A stretch of 64,000 bases of DNA. Origin: Haloarcula amylolytica JCM 13557. GTDB lineage: Archaea; Halobacteriota; Halobacteria; Halobacteriales; Haloarculaceae. The stretch spans positions 49,035 to 113,034 of the forward strand of contig NZ_AOLW01000011.1 of assembly GCF_000336615.1 (NCBI RefSeq). The letters run 5' to 3'. The position numbers were made by a program, and so were the translations under genes. Below are positions 35,342 to 43,902 of this stretch, one piece after another (position 1 is the first letter of the stretch; every line of letters starts with the position of its first letter). The notes under the pieces were generated by a model. It searched no databases and was not told where the DNA came from. It saw nothing but the letters and a program-made list of their open reading frames with translations.

Positions 35342-36559
35342 ATGGTTCCATTCACAACAGAGTCAGAGTCGGTGTATCGTCAGTTGGGTGTCACGCCGGT
35401 CGTCAATGCAGCGGGCACAAAAACGCGGATTGGCGGCAGCCTCATTCGAGAGGAAGCCGCGGACGCCATGCGCGCTGCTGCCGACGAATTCGTTCAGCTG
35501 AGTGACCTAGAGGCAACGGCTTCCGAACAGATCGCTGAGATCGCCGGGTCGGAAGCCGGATACGTTTCGCCGGGTGCTGAGGCCGGCCTGTTGTTGGCCG
35601 CGGCTGCCGCGATCGCGGGGGACGACCCGAAAACTATGTCGGAGTTACCCCATCCGACAGACGCACCAAACGACATCGTGATGCCCCGGACTCACCGGAC
35701 GGGGTACGACCACGCACTGCGAGCGGCTGGCGCAAACATCGTCGATGTCGGGACAAACGATTACCACCTCGGCACTGGCGCAACAAACGTGGAACCCTGG
35801 GAGATCGAAAGCGCCATCGACGAAAACACTGCCGGGGTCGCGTACGTCCAGAAAACATACACACAGCCGGACCTCTCGACGGTCTCGGAGATCGCACACC
35901 GACACGATGTCCCCGTGATTGTCGACGCTGCCGCCGAGGTGCCGCCCATTGAGAACCTCTCTCGTTTCGTCGAGCAGGGAGCCGACATGGTGGTGTTCAG
36001 CGGTGGCAAAGGAATCCGCGGCCCACAGACGACGGGTATCATCGCCGGCAAACGTCAGTATATCCGTTCAATCGCTGTGCAGCATCAGGATATGCACGTC
36101 GACCGCCGGGTCTGGAACCCACCCAGCTCGCTTATCGAGACGGAACGGTTCGATGGGGTCCCCAGACAGGGAATCGGACGGTCGCTCAAGGTCGGTAAGG
36201 AGGAACTTGTCGGCCTCATTCGCGCGCTGGAACTGTTCATCGAGGAGGATCAGGAAGCGATTGTCGCCGAGTGGGAGAACCTCGCCGAAAACATGGCGAG
36301 CCAGCTCGAGGCAGCGGGCGTGGAGACCACAGTCGTCGCTGGTGGTGAGCAGAGTGTTGCTCCACGGGTCGTTGTGGATATAACTCACTCCCAATCTACC
36401 CTCTCGGCAGCCGCGCTGGTGACAGAACTGCAGCGCGAGGACCCGCGCGTGTATGTCGGTGAGGACCGCATCGACGAGGGAGAGATCGTTCTCAACCCAA
36501 TGTGTCTCGACGAAGACGGTGCTGCGTACGTCGTCGACCGCCTGCTCACACATCTGTAA
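35342..36559 (+). CDS. SelA-like PLP enzyme, candidate D-glucosaminate ammonia-lyase
   Basis: A 405-aa fold-type I PLP protein of the SelA/D-glucosaminate-6-phosphate ammonia-lyase (DgaE) family. LGVTPVVNAAGTKTRIGGSL is the typical start, VIVDAAAEVPPIENL gives the Asp that contacts the pyridine nitrogen, and Lys223 in FSGGKGIRGPQTTG should bind PLP. Related enzymes remove ammonia from 2-amino sugar acids to give 2-keto-3-deoxy acids. It is divergent from the transporter ATPase and 44 nt ahead of the PIG-L gene. ATG 35342 is chosen because the upstream frame has no conserved residues. Seryl-tRNA(Sec) selenium transfer is unlikely in this context. Confidence 0.82.
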   Translation: MVPFTTESESVYRQLGVTPVVNAAGTKTRIGGSLIREEAADAMRAAADEFVQLSDLEATASEQIAEIAGSEAGYVSPGAEAGLLLAAAAAIAGDDPKTMSELPHPTDAPNDIVMPRTHRTGYDHALRAAGANIVDVGTNDYHLGTGATNVEPWEIESAIDENTAGVAYVQKTYTQPDLSTVSEIAHRHDVPVIVDAAAEVPPIENLSRFVEQGADMVVFSGGKGIRGPQTTGIIAGKRQYIRSIAVQHQDMHVDRRVWNPPSSLIETERFDGVPRQGIGRSLKVGKEELVGLIRALELFIEEDQEAIVAEWENLAENMASQLEAAGVETTVVAGGEQSVAPRVVVDITHSQSTLSAAALVTELQREDPRVYVGEDRIDEGEIVLNPMCLDEDGAAYVVDRLLTHL

Positions 36560-36568
36560 CAGAGAAAA

Positions 36569-36580
36569 GATATAAATAAT
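36569..36580 (+). promoter_or_regulatory. TATA-like element before PIG-L gene
   Basis: GATATAAATAAT is centred about 30 nt before ATG 36604, in the 44-nt gap after the PLP-enzyme gene. It suggests the deacetylase gene has its own leaderless promoter even though it is also in operon orientation. Confidence 0.45.
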
Positions 36581-36603
36581 AACTTACAATACCATAGCAT
36601 AGT

Positions 36604-37308
36604 ATGGACGTCCTCGTAGTAGTTGCCCACCCAGACGACGCAGATGTCTTCTGTGGCGGTACGATAGCAAAGCACGCTGAACGCGGTGACGAGGTCAGTA
36701 TCGTACACATGACTCGGGGAGAGTACGGCGGGCTGCGAACGGACTCACAGGAAGCCGTCGGGAGGGTCCGTGAACAGGAGGCCCGCGACTCGGGGGCGGT
36801 GTTAGGCGCCTCGGAAGTCGCGTTCCTCGAGTTCAAAGACGGGCGGATCACTTACTCCCTGGAGAACCGTGTAGAGATGGTGGATGTCATCCGGGAGTAC
36901 GACCCGGACGTCATCCTCACGCACTACAAAGACGATCTGCATCCAGACCACCGAGCGACGTCACGTTTAGTTACGGACGCGTACTACATGGCTTCGCTCC
37001 CCCTCGTTGAGACGGATTTCGAACCCTGTGATCCGGACAACATCTACTACTTCGGCAAGCCGACATCGGAGTTTACACCCTCCATGTTCATCGATATCGA
37101 TGGGTATCTGGAACAGAAGGTCACGGCGATCAAGAAACACGAGTCACAGGTGGAGTTCCTCGTCGAGCACGGGGGCATCGACGCCGAGTTCGACAACCTC
37201 ATCGACGGACTTCGCGCCGAGAATCTCGTGTTCGGGAAGCAGGCCGGTGCCCGCAGTGCGGAGGGGTTCGTCCCGCTGCACGAGTCCGCACAGGAGTTTC
37301 TCGGATAG
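36604..37308 (+). CDS. PIG-L/LmbE family N-acetyl-sugar deacetylase
   Basis: A 234-aa zinc deacetylase. The LmbE motif is VVVAHPDDADVFCGGTIA at the N-terminus (His, Asp pair), and DDLHPDHRATSRLV gives the other zinc His. Known members deacetylate N-acetylglucosamine groups in GPI precursors, bacillithiol and mycothiol intermediates and, in archaea, diacetylchitobiose. Next to a GH3 N-acetylhexosaminidase and a sugar importer, deacetylation of imported GlcNAc or a short oligomer is the simplest reading. No signal peptide, so it is cytoplasmic. Confidence 0.88.
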   Translation: MDVLVVVAHPDDADVFCGGTIAKHAERGDEVSIVHMTRGEYGGLRTDSQEAVGRVREQEARDSGAVLGASEVAFLEFKDGRITYSLENRVEMVDVIREYDPDVILTHYKDDLHPDHRATSRLVTDAYYMASLPLVETDFEPCDPDNIYYFGKPTSEFTPSMFIDIDGYLEQKVTAIKKHESQVEFLVEHGGIDAEFDNLIDGLRAENLVFGKQAGARSAEGFVPLHESAQEFLG

Positions 37309-37347
37309 GGTCGCCGGCGTTTCACCAGCACTGTCGTTGAAGCTACC

Positions 37348-38919
37348 TCAGTCGGGAATCGTGACCGGAAGCGTCCCCGTTGGGTCGACCGTCCCTGCCA
37401 GTGCTTTCGCCGCTGCCTGAATCGCACCTGGCGAGTAGCCGTACGTCGTCAAAAACGTAGCCGCATCTGGACAGACAGAGAGGTCGTATGGGTTCCGTAC
37501 GGCAAGGACTGCCAGCCGGTCGTGGTGCGCAATGAGTGTCCGGAGCGTCGCTGCCTGTGACTCGTTTGCCAGGGCATCGTAACTGACAGCGACAATCTGC
37601 TCGTTCGCTGCCGCTATCTCGACAGTCTCACCGGTCGCCACGGTCTGTGTCGTGATTTCAAACCCGACCTCGCTGAGCGCAGCAGCGACCATCTCTGGGT
37701 CGTATCGCTCGTCCTCGGCGGGCGACCCCCGCGTCCCGGTAAAGCTGACCACATGCAGGTGACGCGACGTATCGAACGGCAATGTCTCGCTGTCGTCCCT
37801 GACGAGTGTTACCCCACAGTTTGCGATTTCGGTTGCAAGCTGTTTCGATTCGGTCGCACAGCGATTCCACTCCGGCTCTTCGGCAGTCTCAGATGCACCC
37901 ATCCGTTGCTGTTTACAACGCCGGATGCGCTGCAGCGACCGGTCGATTCGCTCCTCGGTAAGCCGTCCCGTTCGGACGGCGGCAAGCACGGCCTCAATCG
38001 CTGCACGCTGTCGCTCGAGCGTATGTGAAACAGTGACGATATCACACCCAGCCTCGATTGCACGGACAGCCCCTTCGGCGGGACCGACGCCTTCGGCAAT
38101 CGCATCCATCTCGAGACAGTCCGTGACGAGTAACCCATCAAACCCCAATTGCTTTCGAAGCAGTGCTGTCTGGACTGCCGACGATATCGTCGCTGGCAGT
38201 TCGTCGTCACCTGTTATCGCCGGAAAGGCAACGTGTGTGGTCATGATCGCGTCGATACCGCTCTGTATCGCCGCTTCGAACGGTGCGAACTCCACGCGTT
38301 CCAGTCGGGATCGCTCGTGGGCGACCACCGGCAGGTCGAGATGTGAATCGACTGCCGTGTCGCCATGACCGGGGAAATGCTTCCCACAGGCCGCGACAGC
38401 CACGGACTGGAGGCCCTGGGCCATGGCTGCGCCCAGCGCAGCCACACGCTCGGGGTTTTCACCGAAGGACCTGACGCCGATTACGGGGTTGTCCGGGTTG
38501 TTGTTGACGTCGAGGACTGGCGCGAGGTTCAGATTGATTCCGAGGCTCCGTAGCTCCCGTCCGACGGTCACACCTGCTTTCCGAGCCATCGCTTCGTCAT
38601 CACAGGCCCCAATGAGCATCTGACTCGGCAGTTGCGTGCCCCAGTCGAGGCGTGAGACGACGCCACCCTCTTGATCGGTGGCGACGAACAGTGGGAGGCC
38701 AGCGCCGACTGCTGTGGCTTCTGACTGCAACTCCGCCGAGAGGGCTGCCACCTGCGCGGGCGACGTAATATTTCGGGTGAAATAAATGATGTTGCCGAGG
38801 TTGTACTCACGAATCAGTTCCCGTATCCCATCAGTCGGTTCGGTGCCGTCAAAGCCAGCCATGAATAACTGGCCGACTTTCTGTGCTAATGGCATACTCG
38901 CCACCGTCTGAGTCTGCAT
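37348..38919 (-). CDS. GH3 family beta-N-acetylhexosaminidase (NagZ-type)
   Basis: A 523-aa glycoside hydrolase family 3 protein. The NagZ signature KHFPGHGDTAVDSH spans residues 180-193 (His/Asp acid-base dyad), YFTRNITSPAQV and LFVATDQEGGVVSRL precede it, and LLVTDCLEMDAIAEG contains the nucleophile Asp. The C-terminal half is the GH3 alpha/beta-sandwich domain. Some NagZ-type GH3 proteins act as phosphorylases. No signal peptide is seen, so it works on imported oligosaccharides. It follows the permease gene by 75 nt on the same strand, so it belongs to the importer operon. Start ATG 38919. Confidence 0.9.
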   Translation of the reverse strand: MQTQTVASMPLAQKVGQLFMAGFDGTEPTDGIRELIREYNLGNIIYFTRNITSPAQVAALSAELQSEATAVGAGLPLFVATDQEGGVVSRLDWGTQLPSQMLIGACDDEAMARKAGVTVGRELRSLGINLNLAPVLDVNNNPDNPVIGVRSFGENPERVAALGAAMAQGLQSVAVAACGKHFPGHGDTAVDSHLDLPVVAHERSRLERVEFAPFEAAIQSGIDAIMTTHVAFPAITGDDELPATISSAVQTALLRKQLGFDGLLVTDCLEMDAIAEGVGPAEGAVRAIEAGCDIVTVSHTLERQRAAIEAVLAAVRTGRLTEERIDRSLQRIRRCKQQRMGASETAEEPEWNRCATESKQLATEIANCGVTLVRDDSETLPFDTSRHLHVVSFTGTRGSPAEDERYDPEMVAAALSEVGFEITTQTVATGETVEIAAANEQIVAVSYDALANESQAATLRTLIAHHDRLAVLAVRNPYDLSVCPDAATFLTTYGYSPGAIQAAAKALAGTVDPTGTLPVTIPD

Positions 38920-38994
38920 ATGACAACATCCGACGTGCTGGGGATATAAAACTACGTTTGGAATCGCGAACCGCCACAAAACTGGAGCCGAAGA

Positions 38995-39912
38995 TTACTG
39001 CTTGACACTCCCGGACGTCAGCCCGGAAACGATCTGCCGCTGGAACACGACGAAGATTGCGAGCAGTGGGACAGCGGCGAGCGTCGAGGCAGCCATCATC
39101 TGGCCCCACATCGTCTGATCCTGCTGCTGGAAGTTCTGAATCCCAATGGAGAACGGCGTGACGTTGTCGGTCGCCAGGACCGACGCGAAAAGCACCTCGT
39201 TAAACGCGAGCAGGAACACGAACATCCCAGTCGCGGCCAGGCCCGGTGCTGCAAGCGGCATGACGACGCGGAACAGGGCCTGTGTCCGCGTACAGCCGTC
39301 GATCCGCGCGGCTTCCTCCAGCGCGGTCGGTATCGTGTCGAAGTACCCACGAAGCATCCAGATGGTGAACGGGACGGTAAACGTCGTATAGAGGAATATC
39401 ATTCCATGGTACGTGTCTTTCATCGGCACGTTCGCCGACTGGTCCATGACGATGAACAACAGAAACATCGGGATGAGGATGAGTACTCCGGGGATCATCT
39501 GCGTTGCGAGTGCCCCCATCTCGAACTTCTCCTTGCCGGGGAACTCATATCGCGACAACGAGTAGGCAGCCAGTCCACCGATGAACAGCGAGAGGACCGT
39601 TGTCACACTCGAAATGATCAGGCTGTTAACGTAGTAGTCGACGAGCGGGAACCGCTGGAACATCAGGAAGTAGTTCTGGACATAGGGGTCCGCCGGAATT
39701 ATGTCGAGCCCGAGCTGCAGCACTTCATCACGGGTTTTGAACGACGTCGTGAACATCATCCAGACGGGGAATATCGCGAATATGAGAACGAGGATGAGCA
39801 CGGAGCGCCAGAGTAGTTGGTACACGAGCTCTTTGCCGTCGGCAGTCAGTCGCATTTCGTCGGGCACCACCGTACTTTCTGACCCAACGGCAGCCATGAG
39901 CGAACTGAGCAT
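38995..39912 (-). CDS. sugar ABC permease (MalG/UgpE type)
   Basis: A 305-aa inner-membrane permease with six predicted helices. The cytoplasmic EAA loop reads EEAARIDGCTRTQALFRVVMPLAAPGL. ATG 39912 follows the upstream permease stop by a single base. With the partner permease it forms the channel for a carbohydrate importer. Confidence 0.93.
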   Translation of the reverse strand: MLSSLMAAVGSESTVVPDEMRLTADGKELVYQLLWRSVLILVLIFAIFPVWMMFTTSFKTRDEVLQLGLDIIPADPYVQNYFLMFQRFPLVDYYVNSLIISSVTTVLSLFIGGLAAYSLSRYEFPGKEKFEMGALATQMIPGVLILIPMFLLFIVMDQSANVPMKDTYHGMIFLYTTFTVPFTIWMLRGYFDTIPTALEEAARIDGCTRTQALFRVVMPLAAPGLAATGMFVFLLAFNEVLFASVLATDNVTPFSIGIQNFQQQDQTMWGQMMAASTLAAVPLLAIFVVFQRQIVSGLTSGSVKQ

Positions 39913-39913
39913 C

Positions 39914-40894
39914 TCAGATAGCACCTCCGTCGTAGCTAGACGCCACAACGCGCTTGTAATAGACGTATGCGATGGTCATAGAGAACAGGAACAGCATCGC
40001 GCTGAGCGCGGACCCGATCCCGTACGCACTCTGTTTGAAGCCAAAGGAGTAGATGAGCAACATCAGGACGTTCCCCGATTCGCTCGGTGACCCGCCCAGC
40101 AAAATATACGGGACGGGGAAGTTGATGAAGGTCCAGAGGATCAACAGCAGTAGAATGACGGCAGAGACGGGCTTCAACTGTGGCAGCGTCACGTACCGCA
40201 GTTTCCCCCATCGGCCGGCCCCGTCTATCTCTGCAGCCTCGTACAACTGCTCCGGTACCGACTGCAGTCCGGCGTACAACATGATCGCCGCATACGGGAA
40301 GTTCCGCCAGACGTTCGCGATGATTATCGCGTACAGCGAGTTCGGGCCCAGAAGCCAGAACAGGGACCCCTCGATGAGTCCCGCCTGCCGGAGTAACGCG
40401 TTGATGACTCCAGTATCGCTCCGGAACATCATCCGCCAGGTGAGAAGCGTGACGACAACCGGTGTCACGTACGGAATCAGAATCACGGTCCTCGCGACAA
40501 GCTTCCCTCGGAATTGCTTATCGAGGGTGAGTGCGGTGACGAGCCCGAGAACGTACGTCCCTACGACCGAGCCAACCGTGTACAGAATGGTGACTTTGAG
40601 CGAGTTCCAGAACTGTGCGCCATAGATCGTATCCTTCTGGAAGACCTTCGCGAAGTGGTCAAGCCCGACGAACGTCTCTGGGCGGAACCAGTCAGTGTAT
40701 CTGAGCGACGGGAACTCGTAGAAACTCATAACGAACCCGAGGATGACTGGAATCCCGTGGACGAGAAGCATCATTGCCAGAGCCGGGGCAATGAGCTTGA
40801 GCCCGAAGCGCTGGCTTGCAGGTAACGAGCTAACGTATGGGATATGAACCGCTGGGAGTCGACGTCTGACTCGCTGGTACGCGGACAGGAGCAT
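39914..40894 (-). CDS. sugar ABC permease (MalF/UgpA type)
   Basis: A 326-aa permease of six or more helices; the EAA loop is YEAAEIDGAGRWGKLRYVTLPQLKP. ATG 40894 starts MLLSAYQRV; further upstream frame would run into the non-coding leader. It is separated from the binding-protein gene by a 212-nt gap that holds the second MITE-like copy, so co-transcription with it may be weakened or need a second promoter. Confidence 0.93.
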   Translation of the reverse strand: MLLSAYQRVRRRLPAVHIPYVSSLPASQRFGLKLIAPALAMMLLVHGIPVILGFVMSFYEFPSLRYTDWFRPETFVGLDHFAKVFQKDTIYGAQFWNSLKVTILYTVGSVVGTYVLGLVTALTLDKQFRGKLVARTVILIPYVTPVVVTLLTWRMMFRSDTGVINALLRQAGLIEGSLFWLLGPNSLYAIIIANVWRNFPYAAIMLYAGLQSVPEQLYEAAEIDGAGRWGKLRYVTLPQLKPVSAVILLLLILWTFINFPVPYILLGGSPSESGNVLMLLIYSFGFKQSAYGIGSALSAMLFLFSMTIAYVYYKRVVASSYDGGAI

Positions 40895-40965
40895 ACACAA
40901 TCGATTATTATGCAATGTATTTAATCGTTCTGCACGACGTAGAGTGACACGGTCCCGACACAAAG

Positions 40966-41052
40966 CTATAGTAGCCGTTGAAAATCAATGCACACCTGAT
41001 CGCACGATGGCAGTGCGATCAGTGTGTAAATCGTTTCAATTGTTACTATAGT
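40966..41052. mobile_element. MITE-like palindromic element, copy 2
   Basis: 87 nt, 81 of them identical to the copy at 33583-33669, with the same terminal repeats (CTATAGTA...) and internal palindrome. It lies between the binding-protein gene (stop at 41107) and the first permease gene (start at 40894) of the sugar importer, inside the operon. As RNA it would fold into a long hairpin, which could terminate or attenuate read-through so that binding protein is made in excess. Confidence 0.7.
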
Positions 41053-41106
41053 AGCTATTCGACGGGACAAGCACAGACCCACACTCCAACGATCTGTTTC
41101 CGGAGT

Positions 41107-42474
41107 TTATCCCTGAAGCGCGTTCTCTGCCTGCATCGCAGCCTGTTGGAGTGCCTTCTCGGTATCGCCTTCGGACCAGGAGTCCGTTGCTGCCTTCGTG
41201 AGTACCTTCGTGACAGCCCCCTTGATCGCTCCGGAGACATCACCCCAGCCCACGACTTGCGGCGCTGTCTTGGCGTTTGTGTTGTTCAGAACGTCTTCAC
41301 TGAAGGACTGATACAGCTCACCCTGGAAGGCGTCTTGCTCGAAGCTACTCTTGATCGTCGGCAAGAAGCCAGAGCCCTTCGCGAGTTCTGCGTTGACCTC
41401 GGGCTGCATCAGATACTCGATGAAGGTCGCGGCTTCGCTCTTCTTCTTCGTCCAGGGATGGATGCCCATGAGGTTCACTCCGAAGAAGGTCGACGACTCT
41501 CCCCGGGGACCGGCCGGCGGCTTGCCGACGCCGAGTTCGGCGTCGATATCGTTTGCTACCCTGAGCCCCTGCCACGTCGAGGCTATCCGTTTGCTGCTAA
41601 ACGCGTTGTTCCGTGCAACGCCGTTCCACTCGACTGAGGCCTGTGGGGACGCTTTGTGCGTCGTCGACAGGTCCTTGTAGAAATTCAGCGCCTCCACCGC
41701 CGCGTCGCTGTCGAATGTCGGCTTGGACCCGGCGATCACGCTCCCGCCGTTTTGCCAGATGAGCATCATATAGTACTGGACGACTGCCCAGTTGTTCGCC
41801 CCAGGAATGCCGAACAGGTATCTCGTGTTGTAGCCTTCCTGTTCCCACTTTTCGGCCTGCGTGTTGTACTTCGACGCATCATTCGCGAGTTCGTCCCAGG
41901 TCGACGGAGGGCCGTCGATACCGGCTTCCTCGAACAGCGATTTATAATAAATGTGCCCGCGGGGTCCCCAGAACCAGGGGAACCCAGCCCGGACACCGTC
42001 GAATTTGCCGATCTGAAGCGGCGAATCATAGATATTCTCTGTCGGCATCGAGACGCCGGCTTCTTCGAGGTCCATCCAGCCGTCGGAATTGACCTGTTGT
42101 GGCATCCACGTCGATGCGATCTCTTCGACGTCCGGACCGGTCCGAGTGGAGATACTGTTGTTTTGCTTCTTCCGAGCGACGCCCCAGCCCATCGTCTCGA
42201 AATCCACGCTGATCCCGTGTTCTTTCTTCAGTATGGGATTGTGCTTCTCGTAGAACGTCTCAATGTGGTCATTGACGAAGTGACGGACAGTGAGTGTCGT
42301 TATATCGTTCGATTGCTCCCCGGTGCTCGCGCCGGAGTCGCCATCCCCGCCGTCCCCGTCGGAACTCTCTGAACTTTCGTTGCCGCCACAGCCCGCGAGC
42401 AGCGTGACCGTTGCCGCTCCGGCGCTTTTGATGAAGCGACGTCGCTTGCCACTCCGCAAACTACTGTCTGACAT
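41107..42474 (-). CDS. sugar ABC transporter substrate-binding lipoprotein
   Basis: A 455-aa extracellular solute-binding protein of the sugar (cluster B) class. The signal GKRRRFIKSAGAATVTLLAGC combines Tat-type arginines with a lipobox Cys, followed by a Ser/Gly/Asp-rich linker common in haloarchaea. The mature fold begins at TLTVRHFVNDHIETF. It heads the importer operon, and neighbouring catabolic genes suggest an amino sugar or chitooligosaccharide ligand. Confidence 0.93.
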   Translation of the reverse strand: MSDSSLRSGKRRRFIKSAGAATVTLLAGCGGNESSESSDGDGGDGDSGASTGEQSNDITTLTVRHFVNDHIETFYEKHNPILKKEHGISVDFETMGWGVARKKQNNSISTRTGPDVEEIASTWMPQQVNSDGWMDLEEAGVSMPTENIYDSPLQIGKFDGVRAGFPWFWGPRGHIYYKSLFEEAGIDGPPSTWDELANDASKYNTQAEKWEQEGYNTRYLFGIPGANNWAVVQYYMMLIWQNGGSVIAGSKPTFDSDAAVEALNFYKDLSTTHKASPQASVEWNGVARNNAFSSKRIASTWQGLRVANDIDAELGVGKPPAGPRGESSTFFGVNLMGIHPWTKKKSEAATFIEYLMQPEVNAELAKGSGFLPTIKSSFEQDAFQGELYQSFSEDVLNNTNAKTAPQVVGWGDVSGAIKGAVTKVLTKAATDSWSEGDTEKALQQAAMQAENALQG

Positions 42475-42498
42475 ATGCTATCACCAACGACCCATGTA

Positions 42499-42508
42499 GT
42501 ATATATAA
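42499..42508 (-). promoter_or_regulatory. TATA box of the sugar-binding protein gene
   Basis: On the minus strand TTATATATAC lies 25-34 nt before ATG 42474, as expected for a leaderless promoter. The gap to the divergent SIS gene (42475-42717) may also hold control sites, but no clear palindrome was found. Confidence 0.5.
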
Positions 42509-42717
42509 TTAATTGTTTGGGATATTCTTCGCAACAGATCCTACAGCCTATCACAAATACCTATCGTATGGTTTTATTATCCACTGCCATCAATCAGTAA
42601 TCTAAGTGATCGCAGAGCGAGTCCGATCAGTCAGACAGTCGCTGGCTGACCGGAGCGTCTCTGCCGGCGTTGTCGTTGAAACAACTGACCACGGTGCCGC
42701 CCCTTGAACACCAAAAC

Positions 42718-43725
42718 ATGACTACACACGCAGTCTACGACGAGATCCGAACCGGTATCGATCGACTGAATCATTTCGAACTGAGTACGCACGACCTTTC
42801 CGAGCCACGCGAGCGTATTGCACACGCTGACCGAGTCCACTTCATCGGCTGTGGGTCCTCGTACTGGACCGGCGTGATCGGTCAGTATGCGTCTTTCCAG
42901 AGCGGCATCGATGCAACGGCGCACGCCGCGTCAGAATACCTGTTCGCCGGTCCGCCGATTACTGAGGAAACGGTTGTCGTCGCCTACTCCCAGTCCGGCG
43001 AGACGTCTGAAACCGTTACAGCCGCTCGACGAGCAAAAGAGGGGGGTGCGGTCGTTATCGGTGTTACAAACAGTGACGATTCGACGCTGGGGTCAGTAGC
43101 GGACGAGGTCCTCGTCACGCCGGCGGGGACCGAGAAGGCAGTCCTCGCTACCAAAACAGTCGATGCCGCGCTGATACTGACGTTCTCGTTGCTCGAAAGC
43201 AAATACAGTGAGTACACACCGAGCGAACTGCAACGCACATGCCGGAACGTCATCGATCAGGACTTTCAGGCAGCCGTCGCCGTCCTCGCGGAGGCCAAGA
43301 CACTCTACACTCTCGGACAGGGGATCGAATATGGACTTGCAGGCGAGGCGGCGACGAAGTTCGGCGAGGGTGCACTGTTGCATACGACAGCGCTCCCGAC
43401 ACCGGAAATCAGCCACGGTCCCATCGCAAACGCTGCCGGTGAGCCGGCACTCGTCATTGCGACCCGAGAATCGAAGTCGTCGTTGACCAGCGAGGTCGTT
43501 TCAAAGCTACGCGACGCCGGAGTGACCACAATTGTCCTGCGGCGGCCGACGAACGACTACGGTGGAGACATCTCAATCGAACTCCCGTCCCAATCGCCAG
43601 ACCACCCCATAGTCCCGTTGAAGATTCTGCAATCGCTCACGTACAAGACGGCCGTGAAGAAGGGATACGATCCGGACGATCCACCGGAACTCTCGAAACA
43701 TATCGAGTGGAGTGCGCTGGGATAG
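42718..43725 (+). CDS. SIS-domain sugar-phosphate deaminase/isomerase (GlmS C-half/GlmD-like)
   Basis: A 335-aa protein with two SIS domains and no glutaminase domain. VHFIGCGSSYWTG and AYSQSGETSETVTA are the first sugar-phosphate loop, TPEISHGPIA the second domain loop. Stand-alone double-SIS proteins of this length act as glucosamine-6-phosphate deaminases in Thermococcales or as AgaS-type deaminases. I prefer ATG 42718 to a TTG 48 nt upstream. It is divergent from the sugar importer. If it needs a 6-phosphate, the matching kinase is not in this window. Confidence 0.85.
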   Translation: MTTHAVYDEIRTGIDRLNHFELSTHDLSEPRERIAHADRVHFIGCGSSYWTGVIGQYASFQSGIDATAHAASEYLFAGPPITEETVVVAYSQSGETSETVTAARRAKEGGAVVIGVTNSDDSTLGSVADEVLVTPAGTEKAVLATKTVDAALILTFSLLESKYSEYTPSELQRTCRNVIDQDFQAAVAVLAEAKTLYTLGQGIEYGLAGEAATKFGEGALLHTTALPTPEISHGPIANAAGEPALVIATRESKSSLTSEVVSKLRDAGVTTIVLRRPTNDYGGDISIELPSQSPDHPIVPLKILQSLTYKTAVKKGYDPDDPPELSKHIEWSALG

Positions 43726-43902
43726 CGGGCTACACCAGCAACCCTAGCGAATGGCACGTATCGATCTGGAGTCCTGTCGATAGCTGCCAGCGGGACGAAC
43801 GCCACGATACACAGCCGCACAACCGATATTAATCCCGGCGGGCGCTGGATTATGCAGATTATATCATGAAGGTTAATCACACTCCGGATACGATGCGGCA
43901 GT

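Noticed and set aside
35342-36559. Selenocysteine synthase SelA
   Set aside because: Only family-level similarity; no selenium genes nearby, archaea use SepSecS, and the sugar context favours an ammonia-lyase.
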